Shown: in pieces, positions 17,513 to 26,082 of the stretch
Layout: every line of letters starts with the position of its first letter
How positions within the stretch are numbered: the stretch's first letter is position 1
Origin: Hyphomicrobiales bacterium
GTDB taxonomy: Bacteria > Pseudomonadota > Alphaproteobacteria > Rhizobiales > Rhodobiaceae
Reading direction: 5' to 3'
Length of the DNA: 64,000 bases
NCBI GenBank assembly: GCA_002869065.1
Contig: PKTR01000002.1
Span: 248,001-312,000, forward strand
The notes under the pieces: model-generated
Seen by the model: the letters and a program-made list of their open reading frames with translations, nothing else
What the model was told of the DNA's origin: nothing
Database searches by the model: none
Program-made: the position numbers and the translations under genes

Positions 17513-19849
17513 ATGACCATCGACCTTGAAACCTATAGCGAGGAGCTGTGCAAAGCGGCTCCGGAAGTGCGCGAAGTCCTCGAGGCGTCGTTCCACGAAG
17601 CCGCGCGGATGATGTCGCCGAACGGGCTCTCGGCCTATCTGGAGGGCGCCAAGGCGCTGTGCAATCTCGGGCGCGGCACCGATCTGGTCATCACCTTCCT
17701 GCAGGAAATGCCGCTGGTCGCCAAGGAATGCGGCGACTCGGTTGTCGAGGATTGCGTCATGGCGGCGATGAAGCTGTCGTCGATGACGTCGGGCGAAGTC
17801 ATCACGCTGCTGGTCGGCAGCCTGCCGACAGCGGCGCGCCGGCTCGGCGACCCGGATCTTTTGCGCGGCTATCTGGCGCTGATCCACCAGACCGCGGCCA
17901 AGGCACCGCGCGGCCTGCGCCCGATGCTGATCATCATCGACGAGCTGTTGTCGAAGCTGACCCTGTCGGGGCTGCGCCGCTGGGCGAATTTCGGCGCCGA
18001 GGCCTACCGCACCGACCTCAACACGCTGCGCCAGTATTTCGCGCTGGAGACCGCCGACAGCAAGGCGGTATTGCGCAAGGAGCGGCGCGGCACGCTGTTC
18101 GTCGGCAGCCAGCGCAAGCTGAACTTCTATCTGCGCGCGCTGTGGGGACGGGACTTCTTCCTCAGGCCGACAGCGGCCGATCACGCCGGCTTCCGGCCCT
18201 ATATCGAGCATGTGACGCTGCACCTGCCCGACGCCGTCGATCCGATCGGCGAGGTCACCGGGCTCGAACTCTACCGCGCGATGGCGGCCCATCTCGCCGC
18301 CCACATCGCCTACACCCACAAGCGGATCTCGGCCGAGCAGATGACGCCGGCGCAGATGTTCTTCATCGGCCTCGTCGAAGACGCGCGGGTCGAATATCTG
18401 GCAATCGAATCGTTCCCGGGGCTCAGGCCGCTATGGCGGGCGCTGTTGTCGCTGACGCACCCGCAAGCGCCGGAACACCCCTCGCTGGCGCTGCTTGAAA
18501 AAGCCGCGCTCGGATTTCTCGATCCCGAGGCCTCGACCGGCGACACCGATATCGACGCCGTCGTGGCGCGGTTCCACCGCGATATCGCGGCCAACGCCAC
18601 CGACAACACTTTCTCGTGGCATGTCGGGCTCGAACTGTTCAACGTTCTGGCGGCGCGGCGCGACGTGCCGTCGCTACGCATTCTCGAACAGATCCGCATT
18701 CCCTATCGCGACGACAACCGCTTCATCTGGGAATTCGAGGAGTTCGACTGGAGCCGCGGCGCGGAATATCTGCCCGCCAGCCAGCGCCAGGTGCGCAAGA
18801 CGGTCAGCACGCTGGAAATGGTGCACGAACTCGACTGCGAACTGGCCGGCGACGACGCGCAGGAGATCTGGCGGCTGGAAACGCCCTTCTGGCTCGATCA
18901 GGAGGCCTGCACGATCAACGAGCTGGAGGGCAAGGAGCCGATCTCCGATCCGTTCCATTACCCCGAATGGGATTACCAGGTGCAGCTCCATCGACCCGAC
19001 TGGTCGACGGTGTTCGAGCGCCGACAGCCGAAGGGCGATCCGGCCTCGATCGACACGATCCTGACCGAGAACCGGCCGATCACCTCGCGCATCCGCCAGA
19101 TCGTCGACATGCTGCAGCCGCAGGGCGTGCAGCGGGTGCGTAACCTGGAAGACGGCGACGAGATCGACATCAACGCCGCGGTCGACGCCATGGTGTCGAT
19201 CCGTATGGGCATGCAGCCGAACCCGCGCATCACCATGCGCAACGTTTTGCGGCAACGCGACCTTGCGGTGATGCTGCTGCTCGACCTGTCGGAATCGACC
19301 AATGATCTCGTCGAGGGCGAGGTCGAGGGCGGCAAGACCATTCTCGACCTGACCCGCGAGGCGGCAACGCTGGTGGCAACGGCTATCGAGGGCATCGGCG
19401 ACGCGTTTGCCATCCACGGCTTTGCCTCCGACAGCCGGCACGACGTGCAGTATTACCGCTTCAAGGATTTCGAGCAGCGTTTCGACGTCAACGCGAAGTC
19501 GCGCCTTGCCGGCATGCAGGGAGGGCTGTCGACCCGCATGGGGGCTGCGATGCGCCATGCCGCTCATCACCTGATGCAGCAGCGGGCGCGGCATAAATTG
19601 CTTCTGATCGTCACCGACGGCGCGCCGGCCGACATCGACGAGCGCGATCCGCAATATCTGCGCCACGACACCAAGAAGGCGGTCGAGGAGCTCTATGCCG
19701 GCGGCATCCTGAGCTACTGCCTGACGCTCGACGCCGGCGCCGACGACTACGTCAAGCGCATCTTCGGCTTGAACAATTACACGATCATCGACAATGTGCA
19801 GCGACTGCCGGAGAAACTGCCGGCGCTGTTTGCCAGCCTGACCAAATAG
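17513..19849 (+). CDS. cbbO: RubisCO activase adaptor with von Willebrand factor A domain
   Basis: Large adaptor of 778 residues from the ATG at 17513. A helical N-terminal region is followed by a C-terminal VWA domain with the metal-ion site DLSESTN (DxSxS) near residue 595 and TDGAPADIDE later. In the CbbQO complex the VWA domain binds RubisCO while CbbQ uses ATP to remodel it. The N-terminal extension in frame (17456-17512) reads through low-complexity Pro/Arg sequence and is rejected. The next gene starts 5 bases after the stop, so it belongs to the same operon. Confidence 0.93.
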   Translation: MTIDLETYSEELCKAAPEVREVLEASFHEAARMMSPNGLSAYLEGAKALCNLGRGTDLVITFLQEMPLVAKECGDSVVEDCVMAAMKLSSMTSGEVITLLVGSLPTAARRLGDPDLLRGYLALIHQTAAKAPRGLRPMLIIIDELLSKLTLSGLRRWANFGAEAYRTDLNTLRQYFALETADSKAVLRKERRGTLFVGSQRKLNFYLRALWGRDFFLRPTAADHAGFRPYIEHVTLHLPDAVDPIGEVTGLELYRAMAAHLAAHIAYTHKRISAEQMTPAQMFFIGLVEDARVEYLAIESFPGLRPLWRALLSLTHPQAPEHPSLALLEKAALGFLDPEASTGDTDIDAVVARFHRDIAANATDNTFSWHVGLELFNVLAARRDVPSLRILEQIRIPYRDDNRFIWEFEEFDWSRGAEYLPASQRQVRKTVSTLEMVHELDCELAGDDAQEIWRLETPFWLDQEACTINELEGKEPISDPFHYPEWDYQVQLHRPDWSTVFERRQPKGDPASIDTILTENRPITSRIRQIVDMLQPQGVQRVRNLEDGDEIDINAAVDAMVSIRMGMQPNPRITMRNVLRQRDLAVMLLLDLSESTNDLVEGEVEGGKTILDLTREAATLVATAIEGIGDAFAIHGFASDSRHDVQYYRFKDFEQRFDVNAKSRLAGMQGGLSTRMGAAMRHAAHHLMQQRARHKLLLIVTDGAPADIDERDPQYLRHDTKKAVEELYAGGILSYCLTLDAGADDYVKRIFGLNNYTIIDNVQRLPEKLPALFASLTK

Positions 19850-19854
19850 GACAC

Positions 19855-20172
19855 ATGCCGATGGCCGAACCGAAGCGCTACGTTGGGATCGACAACGACG
19901 TCAATGGCGGCATGACCGACACGGGCAAGATCATCCGCGATGCCTGGATCTTCGGCCTGATCGAGGAGAGCGAGACCTGCGCCGGCTGGACCGCGCAGGG
20001 CATCGAAAGCCTGTGGACCAAGGTCAGCGCGCGCTGGGAGGAATATGGCTTCCTTGTCTCCAACCTGCCGCCGGAGATGCGCGAACGGTTCGACCGCATC
20101 CAGAGCGAAGCGATCGAACGCGCCCGCGCCGCGGGATGGAATCCCGATCGCGACGTCGCGGCCGACGAATAG
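19855..20172 (+). CDS. Small conserved-looking protein at the end of the cbb operon
   Basis: Protein of 105 residues (103 if the second ATG at 19861 is used), starting 5 bases after cbbO. It has no membrane segment or signal. Distinctive stretches are GGMTDTGKIIRDAWIFGLI and ETCAGW near the N-terminus, and a Glu/Arg-rich helical C-terminal half (MRERFDRIQSEAIERARAAGW). I do not recognise a family. Tight spacing suggests a role tied to CbbQO or RubisCO maintenance, but this is inference only. Confidence 0.75.
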   Translation: MPMAEPKRYVGIDNDVNGGMTDTGKIIRDAWIFGLIEESETCAGWTAQGIESLWTKVSARWEEYGFLVSNLPPEMRERFDRIQSEAIERARAAGWNPDRDVAADE

Positions 20173-20219
20173 GGTTCGCCGGCATCTAAGATGAGATAGG
20201 GCGGGGTCTTTCGCTCAAC

Positions 20220-20264
20220 GCATCGGGTTATCCGAAAACCGGTCCCCGCTTTTCGGCCCGATGC
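20220..20264. repeat. Nested palindrome between convergent genes (Rhizobiales-type hairpin)
   Basis: Two nested perfect stems, GCATCGGG/CCCGATGC (20220-20227/20257-20264) and CCGAAAA/TTTTCGG (20232-20238/20250-20256), around a GC-rich loop. It fills the gap just before the CAP-gene stop and may act as a bidirectional terminator. CCGAAAA-loop-TTTTCGG hairpins recur in Rhizobiales intergenic DNA, from general knowledge. Confidence 0.65.
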
Positions 20265-20801
20265 TCAACCGGCGGGCTTTGCTACCACCAGGCTCCAGAA
20301 CACCCGGTATTTGCTCTTCGGCGTGTACCCCGTGCCGATCCCCATGCGGGTCGCGTTCGGGTCGAGCATGACCGCGTTGTGCTGCTTCGAATCGCGCCAG
20401 CCGGAGAAGGCCTCGGCGAGCGTTCGATAGCCGGCCGAGACGTTTTCGGCTGCCGCATCGTGTCCATACCCCGCCGCTGTCAGCCGGGTCGAGACCTTGC
20501 GCGTCTTGGCGAGCGACAGGTTGACGTCGTTCTTGTCGGCCATGGCGCCGGCCTGTTCCTCGGCAACGCGCATCAGCACCGGATCGAGCGCCAGCGGTGG
20601 CAAACCGTGATTGGCGCGATAGCCGTTGATCATCGACGCTGCGGCTCGGGCATCGACGGCAACTGCCGGACGGCCGAGGTCCTGATAGAAGGACGGCTTC
20701 GCCGGGCCTGAGGGACCGCAACCGGCGAGGCCGGCCGCGACACCGCTGCCGATAACGGCGCTGCGCGCAAGCGTGAGCACGAAAGAACAGACGTCGACCA
20801 T
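20265..20801 (-). CDS. CAP/SCP domain lipoprotein
   Basis: Secreted protein of 178 residues. The N-terminus ends in a lipobox LAGC (Cys28), so it is probably a membrane-anchored lipoprotein. The CAP (cysteine-rich secretory/PR-1) domain is seen in MINGYRANHGLPPLALDPVL, then the conserved AAENVSAGYRTLAEAFSGW and the C-terminal strand YRVFWSLVV. The usual metal/cavity residues (His in GHDAAAEN, Glu in ENVSAG) are present. Bacterial members of this family have largely unknown roles in the envelope. It is transcribed downstream of the mechanosensitive channel gene with a 127-bp gap. Confidence 0.85.
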   Translation of the reverse strand: MVDVCSFVLTLARSAVIGSGVAAGLAGCGPSGPAKPSFYQDLGRPAVAVDARAAASMINGYRANHGLPPLALDPVLMRVAEEQAGAMADKNDVNLSLAKTRKVSTRLTAAGYGHDAAAENVSAGYRTLAEAFSGWRDSKQHNAVMLDPNATRMGIGTGYTPKSKYRVFWSLVVAKPAG

Positions 20802-20928
20802 TCAAAAAGCTCCGAAACCGGTGGAACAAGTGCCCATGCACGCGCCGGATCCGACCGGCGCTTCGGCACGCAGTCTAAGGCACACGTGCTTAATCAAACG
20901 ATAGTGCGCGAGGTCATGGACTCGTGCG

Positions 20929-23637
20929 TTACGTCGTGTCGCCGTCGCCGCCGTCCTCGATCTCCTGCGACCCCGGCGTCTCCGTTGTCGACGGCTTGCG
21001 TGCCCTGCCGCGACGGGGTGCCGGCTTGGCCTTGTCGGCCAGCAGGGCCTCGAGCTTGGGCATGTCGCGCAGATTGACGTCGCGCTGCGGGAACGGGATC
21101 TCGATGTTGGCGGCGCGGAATTCGCGGGCAATGGCGAAGCGGATATCGCTCGACACGGTCAGCGAGTTGCCGATGTCGCCGAGATAGCAGCGCAGCTGGA
21201 AATCGAGCGAGCTGTCGCCGAAGCCGACGAACACGACATAAGGTGCCGGATAGGCGAGTACCATCTCGTGCTCCTTGCCGATCGTGAGAAGGATCTCCTT
21301 CACCTGTTCGGGGTCGCTGTCGTAGGACACACCGATCGGCACGATGATGCGGCCGGACGGATCGTTGTGCATCCAGTTCTTCACGACGCCGGAGATCAGG
21401 TCGGAGTTCGGCACGATGACCGAGGCGCGGTCGAAGGTCTCGATCTCGGTCGCGCGCACATTGATGCGCCGGACGATGCCTTCTTCGGAGCCGACGATGA
21501 TCCAGTCACCGGTCTTGATCGGCCGCTCGGCCAGCAGGATCAGGCCGGAGACGAAATTGTTGACCACGGACTGAAGACCAAAACCGATACCGACCGAGAG
21601 CGCACCGGCAACGATGGCGATGTTCTGCAGATCGAGCCCGATATAGGAGAAGGCGAACATGCCGGCGAGGATGACGCCGACATAGCCGACACCGGTACGG
21701 ATCGACGTCTTCAGGCCGACGTCGAGACGGGTGCGCGGCAGCAGCTTGTGTTCCATCCAGCCCTGGATGGTGCGGGTCACCGCGATGCCGATGATGAACA
21801 GCACCAGCGCCGTCAGCACCGTCGACAGCGAGAAGGTGATGCCGCCGAACTGGAAACCGAAGAAGACGTTTCGGATATCGCTGAGAACTTCCTTGGAGCG
21901 CACGCCCCACTGGGCAAGCACGGCCAGGGCCGCAATCAGGATGAGCAACAGCCGGGTGACGCCGGAGAGGATGACACCGATCTGTTCGATCGTCGTCTCG
22001 CCGAAACCCATATTGACGACCAGGCCACGGCCGAACCGGGTGCCCGGGTGAAACGCGATCGTGATCGCCTCATCGACCAGCAGCAACAGCAGGAACAGAA
22101 TTCCGAGAACGGTGGACGCCCAGACGAGCTGAATGGCGGCGAACCAGCCAAGCGTGACGTAGCCGAACAATGGCGCCAGGATACAGACGAACACCACCGG
22201 CCAGGCGAGCATCAGTCCCCAGCGCCAAAGGACGGATTGGCGCATCGCTTCGTCTTTGGAGATGAAATCGGGGTTCTCTGCCCGCCCGTTTGCGATAACC
22301 CGCAAACCGATCGCCACGATGATGCCGATCAGCATGGCGAGAATGCCGCGGCTCAGAGTCACCATTGCAGCCGGCGCGAGGAGAACGTCGTTGAGCCCCT
22401 CGTTGAGGGCGCCGAGGCCAAAAACGATGCCGAGGATAAGGCTCAGCCGGGTCAGGTTTGACGCTGCGGTATCGGACAGCGCCACCATCCGCCAGGTGGG
22501 ACGGCCAGGAGCAAGAAGCGCGCGCGCCAGACCATAGGTCACGGAAAGGATCATGATGCCGAGGAAGAGCGACACGGTCAGAACGTGAATGCGTTCCGGA
22601 TCGAGGTCCAGGACCGAAATCGCGGCGAAGATGATCGACATCGCGGCCAGCGGCAACAGGACATTGACGAGAACGATGACCGCGGCAGCACCGTATTTTC
22701 GCAATGGCGGCGGGTTCATCGCATCGCGGGTGCGTTGCGCACGACGGACGATGAAGCGGCGCACCGGAGCGCCGATGAAAATCGCCAGCAACAGGATCGC
22801 GCCGAGCACGAACGGTGCGGACGGGCCGAGCCTTTTACGCGCCAGCGACCACCAGTCGGCCGGCAAGAGCTCCAGGCTCGTTTCCATATGAGGCAGGAAT
22901 TCCAGGCTTTCCCACCACAGCTTGGGATCGAGAAGCGGTCTGGAGCGGCTCAGAAGATTCGCGGTGAATTGCGCCTGTCGACGGGTGCTGATGGTCTGCA
23001 ACAATTCGCGCGCGCGCAGCAGCTCGACCTGTCCCTGCCTGACCAGCCCGTTGAGGACACCCAGTTCCTTCTGGATCAGAGCGCGCTGCGCAATGAGTTC
23101 AGGTGTTTCGGGCGTCGCTCCGTTGTCGCCCTCTTTTTTCTCAGGCGCGAGTTTTTCAAGCCGCGCCTGAAGCGCCTCGATGGCCGGCGACTGCTCCTGT
23201 TCGAGCAGTTGCGCTTCGTCGCGGACCTCCTCGACGGCGGTCCGCAATTCGTCGAAGTCCTTGTCGACGAGGCCGCTCCGCTTCAGCGCGGCAGCGATCC
23301 GGTCGAGCTCCACGCGCCAGGCGTCGATCTGCGCCTGGGCGGCCTCGGCCGCGGCCTTGGCAGCGGGCGAAATCGGGACGGCTTCCCCTTCACTGGCGGG
23401 TGTATCGGCCGCCTTTTCCTCATCCACATCGGATTGCCCGACGGCTTCAGCGACGGATTCGGCAAGATCCGCGCCGGGCAGCGCCATCTCCTCGGCGGCA
23501 CCGGCGCCCAGCGCCTCGGACAGCGACGTCGTCTGCGCCAGACCCGCGACAGGCATGGCTGCAAAGACAGTCATGAGAACGGCGAGAGCGATCGCCGACC
23601 ATGAGTTATCGGGGAAGGACCTTAGTCCGCGCACCAT
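20929..23637 (-). CDS. Large MscS-family mechanosensitive channel with DUF3772 domain
   Basis: Inner-membrane channel of 902 residues from the ATG at 23635-23637, which has GGAGG close upstream; a TTG seven codons further up is an alternative. A signal peptide (ending GLAQ) leads a long coiled periplasmic domain (about residues 70-250, rich in Glu/Ala/Gln, DUF3772-like), then some ten transmembrane segments. The MscS pore and beta domain follow: QSVVNNFVSGLILLAERPIK, GDWIIVGSEEGIVRRINVRA and VPNSDLIS. It would protect against hypo-osmotic shock. The C-terminal tail is basic and low complexity. Confidence 0.93.
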   Translation of the reverse strand: MVRGLRSFPDNSWSAIALAVLMTVFAAMPVAGLAQTTSLSEALGAGAAEEMALPGADLAESVAEAVGQSDVDEEKAADTPASEGEAVPISPAAKAAAEAAQAQIDAWRVELDRIAAALKRSGLVDKDFDELRTAVEEVRDEAQLLEQEQSPAIEALQARLEKLAPEKKEGDNGATPETPELIAQRALIQKELGVLNGLVRQGQVELLRARELLQTISTRRQAQFTANLLSRSRPLLDPKLWWESLEFLPHMETSLELLPADWWSLARKRLGPSAPFVLGAILLLAIFIGAPVRRFIVRRAQRTRDAMNPPPLRKYGAAAVIVLVNVLLPLAAMSIIFAAISVLDLDPERIHVLTVSLFLGIMILSVTYGLARALLAPGRPTWRMVALSDTAASNLTRLSLILGIVFGLGALNEGLNDVLLAPAAMVTLSRGILAMLIGIIVAIGLRVIANGRAENPDFISKDEAMRQSVLWRWGLMLAWPVVFVCILAPLFGYVTLGWFAAIQLVWASTVLGILFLLLLLVDEAITIAFHPGTRFGRGLVVNMGFGETTIEQIGVILSGVTRLLLILIAALAVLAQWGVRSKEVLSDIRNVFFGFQFGGITFSLSTVLTALVLFIIGIAVTRTIQGWMEHKLLPRTRLDVGLKTSIRTGVGYVGVILAGMFAFSYIGLDLQNIAIVAGALSVGIGFGLQSVVNNFVSGLILLAERPIKTGDWIIVGSEEGIVRRINVRATEIETFDRASVIVPNSDLISGVVKNWMHNDPSGRIIVPIGVSYDSDPEQVKEILLTIGKEHEMVLAYPAPYVVFVGFGDSSLDFQLRCYLGDIGNSLTVSSDIRFAIAREFRAANIEIPFPQRDVNLRDMPKLEALLADKAKPAPRRGRARKPSTTETPGSQEIEDGGDGDTT

Positions 23638-23796
23638 TCGCCTCCGGGGACCCTGCAATTGCGTGCGGATACAAAGGTCGGGAAAGCGGCGAAATCATGC
23701 CCGCCGCAACCATTGTCTCCGAATCTTGGCAAAGACTAACGGAATGCGGCTCAAAACCAAGCGCGGGAGAGGAAAAAGCAGAGGCAGATAGTTGCC

Positions 23797-23823
23797 GGCG
23801 CGGCTGAACCGATCAGCCGCGCC
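23797..23823 (-). terminator. Hairpin downstream of ccr
   Basis: Perfect 11-bp stem GGCGCGGCTGA / TCAGCCGCGCC around ACCGA, 27 bases after the ccr stop on the minus strand. It has no U-rich tail, so termination may be weak or Rho-assisted. Confidence 0.5.
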
Positions 23824-23849
23824 GTGCGATATGGCGTTGCGAGGACGCC

Positions 23850-25136
23850 CTATTCCTCGTCGTCGGCGATCGCGTCCTCGAGCGAGCGAAGCCCGGTGCG
23901 CGGCGCGCTCACCAGCACCGCCATGTTGCCCGGGGCGTGCTGGTTCTTCCACATCTTGGTGTGCGCCTTGGGGATCTGATCCCACGGGAACACTTCGGAC
24001 ATATAGGGGTCGATGCGCCGTTCGATCATCAGCTTGTTGGCTGCCGCAGCCTGCTTCAAGTGGGCGAAATGCGAGCCCTGCAGACGCTTCTGATGCATCC
24101 ACATGTAGCGAACGTCAAAGGTGCAGTTGAAGCCCGAGGTGCCGGCGCAGATCACGACCATGCCGCCCTTCTTGCAGATGAAGGTCGAGACCGGGAAGGT
24201 CGCCTCGCCAGGATGCTCGAAGACGATGTCGACGTTGTTGCCCTTGCCAGTGATGTCCCAGATCGCCTTGCCGAACTTGCGGACTTCCTTGAACCACTCG
24301 CCATATTCGGGCGAATTGACCGTCGGCAGCTGACCCCAACAGTTGAAGTCCTTGCGGTTGATCACGCCCTTGGCGCCAAGGCCCATGACGAAGTCGCGCT
24401 TGTCCTCATCCGAGATCACGCCGATGGCGTTGCCGCCGGCGGTGTTGATGAGCTGGATCGCGTAGGACCCGAGACCGCCCGACGCGCCCCACACCAGAAC
24501 GTTCTGGCCCGGCTTCAGCTCGTGCGGATGGTGACCGAACAGCATGCGGTAGGCGGTTGCCAGCGTCAGCGTGTAGCAGGCGCTTTCTTCCCACGTCAGA
24601 TGCTGCGGGCGCGCCATGAGCTGCTGCGCCTGGACGCGGGTGAACTGCGAGAACGAGCCGTCCGGCGTCTCATAGCCCCAGATGCGCTGGGTGGTCGAGA
24701 ACATCGGATCGCCGCCGTTGCATTCCTCGTCGTCGCCGTCGTCCTGGTTACAGTGGATGACGACCTCGTCGCCGACCTTCCAGCGCCGGACCTTGTCGCC
24801 AACCGCCCAGACGATGCCGGAGGCATCCGAACCGGCGATGTGGTAGGGCGCCTTGTGGCCGTCGAAGGGGGAAACCGGAACGCCGAGACCGGCCCAGATG
24901 CCGTTGTAGTTGACGCCGGCGGCCATCACGAGAACCAGCACCTCGTGGCTGTCGAGTTCCCAGGTCGGAACGACTTCGAGCTGCATGGCCTCTTCGGGCG
25001 GGCCGTGACGCTCGCGACGAATGACCCAGGCGTACATGTTCTTCGGCACATGGCCGAGCGGCGGGATCTCTCCGATCTCGTAGAGATCCTTCTTCTCAGG
25101 CGTGGCGGCCGTATCGCCGGCTGCAGTTGAGGTCAT
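23850..25136 (-). CDS. ccr: Crotonyl-CoA carboxylase/reductase
   Basis: NADPH-dependent reductive carboxylase of 428 residues that converts crotonyl-CoA and CO2 to (2S)-ethylmalonyl-CoA, the key step of the ethylmalonyl-CoA pathway for acetyl-CoA assimilation. It is an MDR-superfamily enzyme with the Ccr-specific opening LYEIGEIPPLGHVPKNMYAW, the insertion EVVIHCNQDDGDDEECNGGD, the nucleotide-binding WGASGGLGSYA and the substrate segment IFEHPGEATFPVS-like (VFEHPGEATFPVS). ccr itself is single-copy and monocistronic here; ethylmalonyl-CoA mutase is encoded about 1 kb away on the other strand. Confidence 0.97.
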   Translation of the reverse strand: MTSTAAGDTAATPEKKDLYEIGEIPPLGHVPKNMYAWVIRRERHGPPEEAMQLEVVPTWELDSHEVLVLVMAAGVNYNGIWAGLGVPVSPFDGHKAPYHIAGSDASGIVWAVGDKVRRWKVGDEVVIHCNQDDGDDEECNGGDPMFSTTQRIWGYETPDGSFSQFTRVQAQQLMARPQHLTWEESACYTLTLATAYRMLFGHHPHELKPGQNVLVWGASGGLGSYAIQLINTAGGNAIGVISDEDKRDFVMGLGAKGVINRKDFNCWGQLPTVNSPEYGEWFKEVRKFGKAIWDITGKGNNVDIVFEHPGEATFPVSTFICKKGGMVVICAGTSGFNCTFDVRYMWMHQKRLQGSHFAHLKQAAAANKLMIERRIDPYMSEVFPWDQIPKAHTKMWKNQHAPGNMAVLVSAPRTGLRSLEDAIADDEE

Positions 25137-25604
25137 TGTTCTACCCTGTCTTGATCTCAGCGGGCACTGACGACCGGTTGTCCCGGACTGTCCGCCGCAC
25201 TTCCTTCGTTCTCCGGAGGCCCCTCGTGCAGGCTGCGCACCCTGTTCCAGCCCGACGATGCCGCTCCCCGGCTCCCTTGTATTTTTTCCACGTCGTCATA
25301 TCGCTTCCATCACCCGCCGGAACGCACCGGATTCGGGAAATGGTGCACCGCACCCTCGCATCGTTTGCAGTGCCGAGCAACACTATCGACGCTCCGGTGC
25401 AACCGGCCATTCGACATTGGGCCTATACCAGGGCGGCGGGCGGCGATCGTTTGCCCACAACCGCCGACCCGCCCTGTCGCAACGGGTGGCCACTATCATG
25501 AACGTTTTTCCTCAAATCACCTGCATTCTCTTAATATGTTCTCGAATTATTTCCTATATCTTTCTCCGGTACGCGGTTATCCGAGCAAAAGCTGACGAAC
25601 ACCC
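25137..25604. other. Intergenic control region between ccr and the small membrane gene
   Basis: Stretch of 468 bases between divergent genes. GC content is visibly lower in 25500-25600 (TTAATATGTTCTCG, ATTTCCTATATC), consistent with a promoter for the rightward genes. Open frames here are not convincing: no ribosome sites and no conserved-looking protein. No recognisable riboswitch or operator was found. Confidence 0.55.
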
Positions 25605-25913
25605 ATGCTGGAACACCTGAACGGAAATGAATTATTTCTACTTTCGTCGTTCTTCTTCTTTGGAGCGGGCATTTTCGGCTGGCTGTCCGACGGCGTCGTT
25701 CACGATCTTGGCTTTGGTATTCTTGGAAACACGGCGCTTTCCATGATCGGCGCGGTTGGTGCGGTCATACTTCTCGACCGGTTCGGACCGATGCTGGCGG
25801 CGCTGCTGACAATACGGGTCGAACCGGCCGTTCTGCTGGTTGGAACATCGGCCGGCGGCGCGACTTTGGTGCTTCTCCTCGCTCTGGCCGCCAAGAACCT
25901 GGTGTTCCGCTGA
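25605..25913 (+). CDS. Small hydrophobic membrane protein
   Basis: Protein of 102 residues with three predicted transmembrane segments (about residues 10-30, 40-58 and 78-98). The middle contains WLSDGVVHDLGFGILGN and GAVGAVILLDRFG, loosely like the Gly-rich GlsB/YeaQ transglycosylase-associated family, but the match is weak. It lies 170 bases upstream of the ethylmalonyl-CoA mutase gene. Function unknown; it may be unrelated to its neighbours. Confidence 0.65.
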   Translation: MLEHLNGNELFLLSSFFFFGAGIFGWLSDGVVHDLGFGILGNTALSMIGAVGAVILLDRFGPMLAALLTIRVEPAVLLVGTSAGGATLVLLLALAAKNLVFR

Positions 25914-26082
25914 GCCTGACACCCCGCGACGCGGCTCGTTTTGTCGCACCCTGCCGCGTATATTTGTCTTTCATGTCTAACCATTTGCCTAATGACGTGC
26001 TGCGCTGCACGATCTATCCCTGAATGGGAGAAAACGGGCCGCGTATGGTTCGGCACGACAAGCAAATTCAAGGGTGGATGGC

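Noticed and set aside
16202-18319. Antisense frame of 705 codons across cbbS-cbbQ-cbbO
   Set aside because: It crosses three well-supported genes and a terminator and has no recognisable protein character.
25914-26082. Cobalamin riboswitch upstream of ethylmalonyl-CoA mutase
   Set aside because: The gap is only 169 bases and shows no B12-box-like segment or long structured leader.
26074-26082. GTG start three codons upstream of the ethylmalonyl-CoA mutase ATG
   Set aside because: It lies inside the purine-rich ribosome site, so the ATG at 26083 is preferred.
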